A stretch of DNA of 64,000 bases. Source: Rhodanobacter fulvus Jip2 (GTDB lineage Bacteria > Pseudomonadota > Gammaproteobacteria > Xanthomonadales > Rhodanobacteraceae). How positions within the stretch are numbered: position 1 is the first letter of the stretch; every line of letters begins with the position of its first letter. The stretch covers positions 61,869-125,868 of the forward strand of contig NZ_AJXU01000021.1 in assembly GCF_000264315.1 (NCBI RefSeq), in the 5' to 3' direction. A program made the translations under genes and the position numbers. The notes below the pieces were generated by a model. That model saw only the letters and a list, made by a program, of their open reading frames with translations, was not told the origin of the DNA and made no database searches. Positions 38,316-45,342 of the stretch are shown piece by piece.

Positions 38316-39026
38316 TCAACCCTCGCCGCTGCCGAGATAGAGCGGCGGCGTTGCCGCGAAACCGGCCCTGACATAGCGCGCCGTGTCGTCGGCCAGCACT
38401 TCGGATGCACCCGCCTCGATACCGTCGAGCACGGCCTGCGCGATGTCCTCGGCGCGCGACTTGGGGCTGTCGACGTCTTTCACCATGTCGGTATCGATAT
38501 AGCCAGCGTGCACGCCGATCACCAGCGTGCCTTGTCCGCGCAGTTCGTTGCGCAATCCGTTGGTCAACGACCACGCCGCGGCTTTGGCTACCGAGTCCGC
38601 CGAACTTCCCGGCAGGCTGATCCAGCTGAGGGCTGAAAGCATGTTGACCAGCACGCCGCCGCCATTGGCACGCAACACCGGTGCGAACGCGCGGCTGGTC
38701 GCGAGCACGCCATGTAGATTGGTATCAAGCACCTCGCGCAGTGCCATCGCGCCACGCGCGCCAAGCAATGGTTCGTCAACGGTAATGCCTGCGTTGTTGA
38801 TCACCACATCCACATCGGTGCACCGGGCAACTGCGGCGGCGATGTCCCCCGCGTCATTGACGTCGAATTTCACGGCCACCAGCCCGTGCAACGCAGGCAC
38901 GGAGGTTGGATCGCGTGCGCCGGCATAGACCTTGCGTGCGCCGGCGGCGAGCAGTGCCTTGGCATAAGCGAACCCAAGTCCGCGATTGGCGCCGGTGACG
39001 AAAGCCGTGCTGTCCAGGATCTTCAT
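38316..39026 (-). CDS. SDR family protein lacking the catalytic tyrosine
   Basis: 236 residues of classical short-chain dehydrogenase. The cofactor motif TGANRGLG (11-18), VINNAG (75-80) and the catalytic lysine K148 are present. The YxxxK tyrosine is replaced by D144 (GSSADSVAKAA); its codon is GAC at 38597-38595, one base from the tyrosine codon TAC. It may therefore be inactive, a mutated copy, or a non-catalytic binding protein. ATG at 39026 follows AAGAGG. It may be a later insertion, since a relic of the tamB end lies on its far side. Confidence 0.88.
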   Translation of the reverse strand: MKILDSTAFVTGANRGLGFAYAKALLAAGARKVYAGARDPTSVPALHGLVAVKFDVNDAGDIAAAVARCTDVDVVINNAGITVDEPLLGARGAMALREVLDTNLHGVLATSRAFAPVLRANGGGVLVNMLSALSWISLPGSSADSVAKAAAWSLTNGLRNELRGQGTLVIGVHAGYIDTDMVKDVDSPKSRAEDIAQAVLDGIEAGASEVLADDTARYVRAGFAATPPLYLGSGEG

Positions 39027-39656
39027 GGATGGATACCTCTTGCGAAGGGATATGGCGCGCCAACGGCGCGCGGCAGTCACTTTCACAGGCTCCTGAAACC
39101 AATACTTGCCGGATTCGGACGGGGCACTTCGAAGAAAGAGGGGGAGGGGGGCGCAGCCTGCTCCGTTGCGGTAATGCGGCCGCCCCCTCACGGACTGCTG
39201 GCAGTCAGGCCGACCGGCACGGTCAACTCTCGAACGACGCCATGCTGGAAGCGCTCGGTGAGCGCCGCCAGCGACAACCGGGGCGACGCCGTGGATCAGC
39301 TTTACGTGAAGCCACGTCGCGGCTCGTCCCGGGCGGAAGTGCAACCGTTGGTGGAAATCTGATCGCCGCCTTCAACGACCACATCGACACGCTGTACTGG
39401 ATAACGTCGGCACGTGCCAGAAGGCCAAGCTCGCCACCGGATTCAGCCGCGCCGCCCTGAACTGCCGCATCGAGAAGTAGCGTCGCCCTACCCGGGGCGA
39501 CCTCAGCACGGAGACGGCGCCGGCCTTCAGCACCCGGGTCGGCGCCCGGTCGACGAACTGAAAGTACGCGACGACGCGCCCCGGTGGAATACCCGCCGGC
39601 GAGACGCGACGGAGCGTGGCCCGGCGACCTGTTGACGTCGATGAGGCATCGCTCGT
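39027..39656. other. Intergenic region containing a tamB 3' relic
   Basis: About 630 bases between the SDR and the ArsR operon. Open frames here are short and show no family features. The only structured content is the degenerate copy of the tamB end at 39421-39480 and the ArsR promoter at its right edge. Confidence 0.6.
39421..39480 (+). pseudogene. Degenerate duplicate of the tamB 3' end
   Basis: The 60 bases ending in TAG at 39478-39480 match the last 60 bases of tamB (38250-38309) at most positions. They would encode ATGFSRAALNCRIEK against ATEFSRASLNYRIEK in TamB. Upstream sequence is not recognisably TamB, so only the tail survives. It suggests a duplication or insertion that placed the SDR gene between the two copies. 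Confidence 0.75.
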
Positions 39657-39661
39657 ATATT
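39632..39661 (+). promoter_or_regulatory. Promoter of the ArsR-SRPBCC-GST operon, probably leaderless
   Basis: TTGACG at 39632-39637 and TATATT at 39656-39661 are 18 bases apart. The expected transcription start falls at about 39668-39669, which is the ATG of the ArsR gene, so the mRNA would have no 5' leader. No ribosome-binding site is visible. Confidence 0.65.
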
Positions 39662-39680
39662 CACCCATATGGATGAATAT
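39657..39680. promoter_or_regulatory. ArsR operator overlapping the -10 box and start codon
   Basis: A 24-base palindrome with one mismatched pair: ATATTCA at the left and TGAATAT at the right, centred on CCATATGG. It covers the -10 box, the predicted transcription start and the start codon, which fits autorepression by the ArsR-type protein. Confidence 0.7.
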
Positions 39681-40025
39681 AGTGCCCACCACCTCGATGA
39701 CCTCTTTGGCGCCATGTCCGATGCCACGCGCCGCGCGATTCTGGCGCGGCTGGCGCAGTCGGATGCACGCGTGACCGAGCTGGCCAGCGCGTTCACGATT
39801 TCGCTGAACTCCACCTCCAAGCACATCCGCGTGCTCGAACGCGCCGGGCTCGTCACACGCTCGGTGCAGGGCCGCGAACACGTGCTGTCGCTCAACGCCG
39901 GCCCGATGGCGGAAGCCGCCGGCTGGCTGGAGTTTTATCGCCAGTTCTGGACTGACCGGCTGGCCGCACTGGAGGACTTCGTCGTCAAGAAACGCCACTT
40001 GGACAAACACGGGAGCAAGCAATGA
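39669..40025 (+). CDS. ArsR-family transcriptional regulator
   Basis: 118 residues. The winged helix core is LFGAMSDATRRAILARLAQ, VTELASAFTISLNSTSKHIR and VLERAGLVTRSVQGREHV. No cysteine metal site is present, so it belongs to the non-metal ArsR group found with SRPBCC partners. It overlaps the SRPBCC gene by four bases. A palindrome covers its own start codon, indicating autoregulation. Confidence 0.92.
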   Translation: MDEYSAHHLDDLFGAMSDATRRAILARLAQSDARVTELASAFTISLNSTSKHIRVLERAGLVTRSVQGREHVLSLNAGPMAEAAGWLEFYRQFWTDRLAALEDFVVKKRHLDKHGSKQ

Positions 40026-40474
40026 CACCAGCGCAAACCACCGTCGCCAGCGAAGGCGGCAAGATCGTGGTCAAGCGGACCATTCCCGCCACCGTCGACG
40101 AGTTGTTCGACGCCTGGCTCGACCCCGAAAGCCTGGCGCAGTGGATGCGGCCAGGCACCGACGCGCTCAGCACGGCCACGGTGGATGCGCGCGTGGGCGG
40201 CACTTTCGAGGTGGTGATGCACTACCCCGACGGGCCAAAGCGCCACCACGGCGAATACCGCGTGATCGACCGTAACCGCAAGCTGGTCTTCACCTGGATT
40301 TCCGACGCCACGCACCACGCCGAGACGCTGGTGACGGTGGACTTCCATCCGGCCCTCTCCAGCACCGAGATCGTGCTCACGCATGAGCGCATGCCGGATC
40401 ACGAAGCCGCCCTCAGCCACAGCCATGGCTGGACCGCTGCGCTGCAGCTGCTGGAAACCCTGCTCGCCCGCTGA
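40022..40474 (+). CDS. SRPBCC (AHSA1-like) domain protein
   Basis: 150 residues of a START-like fold with a hydrophobic cavity. The family pattern runs from RTIPATVDELFDAWLDPES to FEVVMHYPDGPKRHHGEYR, with a late WTAALQLLETL helix. These proteins bind small hydrophobic molecules or act as stress co-factors; the ligand is unknown. It is translationally coupled to the upstream ArsR gene (ATGA) and followed 25 bases later by a GST. Confidence 0.92.
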   Translation: MTPAQTTVASEGGKIVVKRTIPATVDELFDAWLDPESLAQWMRPGTDALSTATVDARVGGTFEVVMHYPDGPKRHHGEYRVIDRNRKLVFTWISDATHHAETLVTVDFHPALSSTEIVLTHERMPDHEAALSHSHGWTAALQLLETLLAR

Positions 40475-40499
40475 GCACCACGCACGAAGAGGAAACGAG

Positions 40500-41168
40500 A
40501 TGACTACCGACACGAGCCCGATTACCGTCACCGCCTATCCCTGGGTACCCGCCTTCGCGCGAGGCCTGGTGCGCGACCTGCGCGTGCGCTGGGCGCTGGA
40601 AGAAGCCGGCCTGCCTTATCGCGTCAAGCTGATCGACCTCAAGCAAAAGGACAGCGCGGAGTACCTCGCCTGGCAGCCGTTTGGCCAAGTGCCCGCCTAC
40701 GAACAGGAAGGCACAAAGCTGTTTGAATCCGGCGCCATCGTGCTGCACATCGCCGAGCAGTCGGACGTCTTGATGCCGCCCGACGCCGCCGGCCGCGCTC
40801 GCGTGCGGACATGGCTGTTCGCCGCGCTCAATACGATCGAGCCCTCGGTGCAGGAACTGGTAGGCATGGATCTGTTCCACGGCGACGAAGCATGGGTCGA
40901 ACAGCGCCGCCCGCAGGTGGAAAGCTTTGTCAAAAAGCGGCTCGGCGCGCTCGCCGCCTGGCTGGGCGAACGCGAATATCTGGAGGCACGCTACACCGCC
41001 GCCGACTTGTTGATGGTCACCGTGCTGCGCAACCTGCGCCATACCGATCTGCTGGCGCAGTACCCGACGCTGAAAGCGTATGGCGAACGCTGCGAGGCAC
41101 GTCCGGCATTCCAGAAGGCCTTGCGCGACCAGATGGCGGATTTCGTGCAGGACCCGGTCGCCGCCTAG
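40500..41168 (+). CDS. Glutathione S-transferase family protein
   Basis: 222 residues. The N-terminal thioredoxin-like domain has WALEEAGLPYRVKLIDL and the glutathione-binding LFESGAIVLHIAE (E-S motif). The C-terminal helical domain has YTAADLLMVTVLRNL (the N-capping box region). It probably conjugates or isomerises a small electrophile; the ArsR-SRPBCC-GST order suggests a small inducible detoxification operon. ATG at 40500 follows GAAGAGGAAACG. Confidence 0.92.
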   Translation: MTTDTSPITVTAYPWVPAFARGLVRDLRVRWALEEAGLPYRVKLIDLKQKDSAEYLAWQPFGQVPAYEQEGTKLFESGAIVLHIAEQSDVLMPPDAAGRARVRTWLFAALNTIEPSVQELVGMDLFHGDEAWVEQRRPQVESFVKKRLGALAAWLGEREYLEARYTAADLLMVTVLRNLRHTDLLAQYPTLKAYGERCEARPAFQKALRDQMADFVQDPVAA

Positions 41169-41284
41169 TACCGTCGTTGCGGGTCACCTGACGTCGGGCC
41201 AACACGATGTTTCCGGTTTATGGAGAGGAGTAACCAGCGCGCTCGGCGCGGGGTTCAGCGCATTGCATCCAACCGGCTGGTACG

Positions 41285-41300
41285 TATAACATACGTTATA
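41285..41300. promoter_or_regulatory. Inverted repeat upstream of the AbrB-Doc operon
   Basis: TATAAC-ATAC-GTTATA, a perfect palindrome 19 bases before the antitoxin start. The TATAAC also fits a -10 box with TTGCAT at 41263-41268 (16-base spacing), so an antitoxin bound here would block its own promoter. Confidence 0.6.
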
Positions 41301-41318
41301 ACTTGCCCGAGGCCACCC

Positions 41319-41540
41319 ATGAAACTGAAGATCACCACCATCGGCAACTCCGCCGGCGTCATCCTGCCCCGCGAACTGCTGGCCCGCCTGCGTCTGGAAA
41401 AAGGCGACGAACTGTTCGCGCTGGAGACGCCCGACGGCGTGCGGCTCACCACCTATGACCCTACCTTGGCACAACAGATGGGAGTCGCCGAGGAGGTCAT
41501 GCGCAAGCGGCGCACCCTTCTGCACAAACTGGCGCAGTAG
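41319..41540 (+). CDS. AbrB/MazE-type antitoxin
   Basis: 73 residues. A swapped-hairpin AbrB fold is shown by LKITTIGNSAGVILPRELLA and LRLEKGDELFALETPDGVRL. The C-terminal tail (YDPTLAQQMGVAEEVMRKRR) is the expected toxin-binding part. It probably neutralises the Doc-type toxin encoded 4 bases downstream and represses the operon. ATG at 41319 follows CCCGAGG. Confidence 0.9.
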   Translation: MKLKITTIGNSAGVILPRELLARLRLEKGDELFALETPDGVRLTTYDPTLAQQMGVAEEVMRKRRTLLHKLAQ

Positions 41541-41544
41541 GTAG

Positions 41545-41979
41545 ATGAGCATGATCATCTGGATCGGGAAGGCATTCGCCATCGCCATCCACGAACGTCA
41601 ATTGGCCGAACATGGCGGCAGCGACGGCGTACGCGATGAAAGCCTGCTGGATTCCGCCCTCGCCCGCCCACAGCAAAAGCATGCCTACGGCGACCCCCCG
41701 CCAGATCTTGCCGACCTCGCCGCCAGTCTTACCTTCGGCCTGGCTCGCAATCACCCCTTCGTCGATGGCAACAAACGTACGGCGGCCGTGGCTTGCGAAG
41801 TCTTCGTCATGCTCAACGGCGGCGTGATCAACGCTGACGATCTCGAACTGTATCCGCGCTACGTCGCCCTCGCCGAAGGCACCCTGCCCGAAGCCGACTT
41901 CGCCCATTGGCTGCGCGAGCACATCCGGTTCGATGCCGGCAAACGCGTGAACGAGCCTCGCGCGCGTTACGTCCGCTGA
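41545..41979 (+). CDS. doc: Death-on-curing (Doc/Fic) family toxin
   Basis: 144 residues. The Fic active site HPFVDGNKRTAAV (H70) is complete. The family pattern includes the N-terminal HERQLAEHGGSDGVRDESLL and the following FVMLNGGVINA. Doc of phage P1 phosphorylates EF-Tu; by homology this protein would stop translation. The AbrB-type partner upstream is a known alternative to the Phd antitoxin. ATG at 41545 or 41551. Confidence 0.92.
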   Translation: MSMIIWIGKAFAIAIHERQLAEHGGSDGVRDESLLDSALARPQQKHAYGDPPPDLADLAASLTFGLARNHPFVDGNKRTAAVACEVFVMLNGGVINADDLELYPRYVALAEGTLPEADFAHWLREHIRFDAGKRVNEPRARYVR

Positions 41980-42011
41980 CAGCAGCCGTCCCTGACAGCC
42001 GGGCAAACGAA

Positions 42012-42040
42012 CGGGCCGCAATCCGAGGGATCGCGGCCCG
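42012..42040. terminator. Hairpin between convergent doc and azurin genes
   Basis: CGGGCCGC at 42012-42019 pairs with GCGGCCCG at 42033-42040, extended inward by ATCC/GGAT with one mismatch. There is no T-tract, so it is a weak intrinsic terminator or a barrier; a smaller CGAGCCG/CGGCTCG hairpin follows at 42078-42100. Confidence 0.5.
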
Positions 42041-42108
42041 CATCGCTCAGCCATCCATGGCGCGCTCAGGCAGCTCGACCGAGCCGCGCGCAGCTCGGCT
42101 CGCCCGCC

Positions 42109-42726
42109 TTACTGCACGCTGATCGAACCCTTCATCAGCGCCGAATGCCCCGGGAAGCTGCAGAAGAACGTGTACGGGCCGCCGTCCTTGATCTTGCTGA
42201 CCGGGAAGCTGACCGAAGTGGTCTCGCCGCCGCCGATCAGCTTGGTGTGGGCGATGATTCGCGGGTCGTCGGCTTTCACGTAGCCGTTATCCTGACCGGC
42301 AGCGCGACCATCGGCATCCACCGCTTCCATGTCGGAGGTCTTGGTGATCACCACGTCGTGCCCCATCGCCGCTACCGGCAGCTTGCCGGTGTGTTTCAGG
42401 GTGATCTTGAAGTCCGTGCACGAGGCCGGCACCACGATCGACGAGATGCTGTACTGCATCGCATCCGTACCCTCGAATTCGGTCGAGCAATCCGTGACCT
42501 GCGCGGTCGGCTTGCCGTTCGCCGCGGCGGCGGGAGTGGCCGGAGCGGGAGATGCGGCCGGGGTCATCGCCTGCATTGAATCCTGCGGCGCCGCTTCGGT
42601 CGGTGCCGGTGCCGGGGTTGCGGCGGTGGGTGCGGCTTCTGGCGCCTCCGCGGGTTGTTTGTCGCTGCATGCAGCCAGCGCAAACGCGCAGGCGGCGGCG
42701 AGAATGCCGAGCTTGGTATTGATCAT
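42109..42726 (-). CDS. Azurin-type cupredoxin lipoprotein
   Basis: 205 residues. A signal ends in the lipobox FALAAC (C20), then an Ala/Pro/Thr-rich linker of about 50 residues tethers the azurin domain. The type 1 copper ligands are H123 (AMGHDVVI), C189 (FFCSFPGH), H194 and M198 (SALMKG); C80 and C103 would form the structural disulfide. The protein shuttles electrons at the membrane surface, like lipid-anchored azurins of Neisseria and Xanthomonadales. ATG at 42726. It diverges from the hydrolase gene at 42885. Confidence 0.95.
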   Translation of the reverse strand: MINTKLGILAAACAFALAACSDKQPAEAPEAAPTAATPAPAPTEAAPQDSMQAMTPAASPAPATPAAAANGKPTAQVTDCSTEFEGTDAMQYSISSIVVPASCTDFKITLKHTGKLPVAAMGHDVVITKTSDMEAVDADGRAAGQDNGYVKADDPRIIAHTKLIGGGETTSVSFPVSKIKDGGPYTFFCSFPGHSALMKGSISVQ

Positions 42727-42884
42727 CGTCTCTTCTCCGTGGCCAAAGCGACATCATCGGGCGGCGATGCTGTCGGCGACGTGAAGATGGGTTTTCCCAT
42801 CCGCAACGAATCGCTCGCATGCCGCTCGCTTGACAGCATTGGGCGCTCGGTTGATGGTGGCGCGACCATTTACAGGGGATCCGC

Positions 42885-43772
42885 ATGAAACGTCTTGCCC
42901 TATTCGCTGCATGCCTGTTGTTCGCCTGCGCCGCGTCCGCGCAGGAGCGCTTCCCGCTCTGGCAGGGCGGCGTGCCGGGCTTCGAGGCGCGCGCCTCCAT
43001 TCCCGAAGTCTCGAAGGATTACTGGACCAAGCACGTCAACAACCCCAGCGTCACCGCCTACCTGCCCGAGGCAGCCAAGGCCAACGGCACCGCGGTGCTG
43101 GTCGTTCCGGGCGGCGGGCACACCTTGCTGGTGACGACGAGCGAGGGTTCGGCGGTGGCCGAATGGCTCAATCAACGCGGTGTCGCCGCGTTCGTGCTGC
43201 GCTACCGCCTGTTTCGTGAGAAGGGTTCTCCCTACAAACTCGACGATGCCCGCGCGGATACCGAGCGCGGCATGCGCTTCATTCGCGCGCACGCCGGACA
43301 GTTCCATGTCGATCCGCAGCGTGTCGGCATCATCGGATTCTCCGCCGGTGGCGAACTGGCGCGCATGGTGACCTTGAGCCCGCCCGTCGCGGCGCGCGGC
43401 AAGGGCGACAGCATCGACAAATTGAGCGCGCGTCCGGACTTTTCGATCCTGATCTTCCCCGGGCCGCTGCACGCCGCCGAGCACGTCACTCCCGACTCGC
43501 CGCCGATCTTCCTGGCCGCCGCCAATGACGACGAGTGCTGCTCGCAACCACCGATCGACCTGCTCAACGCCTATCGCAAGGGCGGCGCGTCAGCCGAGCT
43601 GCACATCTACCGGGCCGGCGGCCACGCCTACAACCTGGGCGAGCGCACGGATCTGGTGTCGCTGAAACATTCACCGCAGCAGATCGAGGACTGGCTCAGC
43701 GACAGCGGCTTCCTGGGCCATCCCGCACCGTCGACGTCGCCGCACCTCGATCCGCAGCCAAAAGCCAAATGA
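42885..43772 (+). CDS. Secreted alpha/beta hydrolase (esterase-like)
   Basis: 295 residues with a signal peptide ending near ACAASAQ. The oxyanion-type segment VPGGGHTLL and the nucleophile elbow GIIGFSAGGELARM are intact, and a likely catalytic His is in RAGGHAYNLGE. The pattern resembles carbohydrate esterase/xylanase-like hydrolases found in plant-biomass loci. The substrate is not determined. It has no obvious operon partners. A Pro/Ser-rich tail follows the catalytic domain. Confidence 0.88.
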   Translation: MKRLALFAACLLFACAASAQERFPLWQGGVPGFEARASIPEVSKDYWTKHVNNPSVTAYLPEAAKANGTAVLVVPGGGHTLLVTTSEGSAVAEWLNQRGVAAFVLRYRLFREKGSPYKLDDARADTERGMRFIRAHAGQFHVDPQRVGIIGFSAGGELARMVTLSPPVAARGKGDSIDKLSARPDFSILIFPGPLHAAEHVTPDSPPIFLAAANDDECCSQPPIDLLNAYRKGGASAELHIYRAGGHAYNLGERTDLVSLKHSPQQIEDWLSDSGFLGHPAPSTSPHLDPQPKAK

Positions 43773-43830
43773 CGACACGCGATGCACTCCCGCCGCTTCG
43801 GGTGCGGGAAGGTTGCAGATCCGGGGAGGC

Positions 43831-45204
43831 TCAGTCGCGCGGACTTCCCTCGATACCCAGCCCGTCAATGCTGGCAATGTTTGCCGCATCAAAGCCGGCC
43901 AGCGCACTGAAGCGGCGTCCGCGTTCCGCGTAGTCCTTGAACTGGTCGAAACTCGGTGCACCGGGTGACAGCAGGATCACCCCGTGCGCGGGCGTGTGCA
44001 TCTTGGCAGCCTCGACCGCGCTGGCCAGATCGCCGACCAGCAGGATCGGACAGGCGGCGCTGGCGACGCGCAGCGCGCTTTCGATGCGTGCCCCGTTGCT
44101 GCCCATGCAGATGATCGCGTGCGCCGGCGCTTGGCGCATCGCATCGACGAACGGCGTCCAGTCCAGTCCGCGATCGTGCCCGCCGACCAGCACGGTCACC
44201 GTGCGACCGTGCAGGCTTTCCAGCGCGGCCAGGGTGGCCAGCGGGGTGGTGCTGATCGAGTCGTTGACCCAGTGCCAGCCGTCGTGGGCGCCCAGCGGCT
44301 GCAGCCGGTGCGGCAGTGGGCGAAAGCTGGCCAGTGCCGGCGCGGCAGCCCGCGCATCCATGCCCAATGCTTCCAGCGCGGCCAGCGCGGCGCAGGCGTT
44401 CAGCGCATTGTGCAAACCCGGCGCGGCCAGTTGCGCGATCGGGAATACCTGCTGCGTGCCGCGGCAAATGAAATCACCGGCCACGTGCCAGCCTTCCGGC
44501 CCGCCGAACAACAGGCGATGGGGATGCTGCCGCGTGCGCTGCAGCAGGGCCGGCTGCAAGGCGTTCACCAGCCAGTGGCGCGACACGTCGGCCAGGCGCA
44601 ATTTGTCGATGACGTATTGCTCGCGCGAGCCGTGCCAGTCCAGGTGCTCCTCGTACAGGCTGGTGATCACGCCCAGTTCCAGCGGGCCGGCCTCGCCGGT
44701 CTGGAAGCTGGACAGTTCGATTACCCACAGGTCGGCGTGTTGCTCCAGCAATTCCAGCAGCGGCAAACCGATGTTGCCGGCCAGCGCGGTGCGTACACCC
44801 AATGCACGCGCCAGGTGCGCGATCAAGGCGCTGGTGGTGCTCTTGCCCTTGGTGCCGGTGACGGCGATCACGCGTGCCGCCGGATGCTCGCCGAACCACA
44901 ACGCCGTGCCCGAGGTGAATCGCGTGCCCTGCGCCTGCGCGGCGAGCAGGGCCGGCTTGTACGCGGAAATGCCGGGCGACTTCACCACGATGTCGAACCG
45001 CGCCAGCGTGGCGGCATCCGGTTCGCCCGCGATCACCTCCAGCGCCGCGTCGAACGCATGCACGGCCTCGACCTCGGCGACGCTGCAGAACACGGTGAAA
45101 TGCTGGTCGGGGCAGCGCTGGCGCAGCGCGCGGAGGGCGGCGCGCCCTTCGCGGCCGAAGCCCCAGATGGCGACGCGGCGGCCGCCTAGATCAGCGATGC
45201 GCAT
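43831..45204 (-). CDS. murD2: UDP-MurNAc-L-Ala--L-Glu ligase, MurD2
   Basis: 457 residues. Mur ligase order is intact: N-domain WGFGREGRAAL, ATP site AVTGTKGKSTTSALI (GTKGKS at 117-122), central ELSSFQTGEAGP and YEEHLDWHGS, and the late VLVGGHDRGLDW and LLSPGAPSFDQFKDY. MurD2 attaches L-Glu instead of D-Glu. The MurL epimerase that then inverts the residue is encoded directly upstream, a pairing established in Xanthomonas. The canonical murD in the dcw cluster, if it exists, lies outside the window. ATG at 45204. A palindromic repeat separates it from murL. Confidence 0.92.
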   Translation of the reverse strand: MRIADLGGRRVAIWGFGREGRAALRALRQRCPDQHFTVFCSVAEVEAVHAFDAALEVIAGEPDAATLARFDIVVKSPGISAYKPALLAAQAQGTRFTSGTALWFGEHPAARVIAVTGTKGKSTTSALIAHLARALGVRTALAGNIGLPLLELLEQHADLWVIELSSFQTGEAGPLELGVITSLYEEHLDWHGSREQYVIDKLRLADVSRHWLVNALQPALLQRTRQHPHRLLFGGPEGWHVAGDFICRGTQQVFPIAQLAAPGLHNALNACAALAALEALGMDARAAAPALASFRPLPHRLQPLGAHDGWHWVNDSISTTPLATLAALESLHGRTVTVLVGGHDRGLDWTPFVDAMRQAPAHAIICMGSNGARIESALRVASAACPILLVGDLASAVEAAKMHTPAHGVILLSPGAPSFDQFKDYAERGRRFSALAGFDAANIASIDGLGIEGSPRD

Positions 45205-45239
45205 GCGCGCCGACCCCGTACCCCTGCACCGCCGATCCC

Positions 45240-45313
45240 TGTGGGGGCGACTTCAGTCGCGAAAGCTTCTCGGCCGCGCGCGAAGGAGCATCGCGACTGA
45301 AGTCGCTCCCACA
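45240..45313. repeat. Palindromic dispersed repeat, family 1, copy B
   Basis: Arms at 45240-45262 and 45291-45313 match the family-1 arm, with one base difference (GGGGGCGACTTCAG in the left arm against GGGAG in the others). It lies between murL and murD2 inside an otherwise continuous operon. Confidence 0.9.
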
Positions 45314-45342
45314 GAAATGCGGGCCGATGCGGGGCAACTCCA

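Noticed and set aside
39029..39460. A 143-residue plus-strand open frame between the SDR and ArsR genes
   Set aside because: No ribosome site or recognisable domain, and its frame differs from that of the tamB relic it overlaps.
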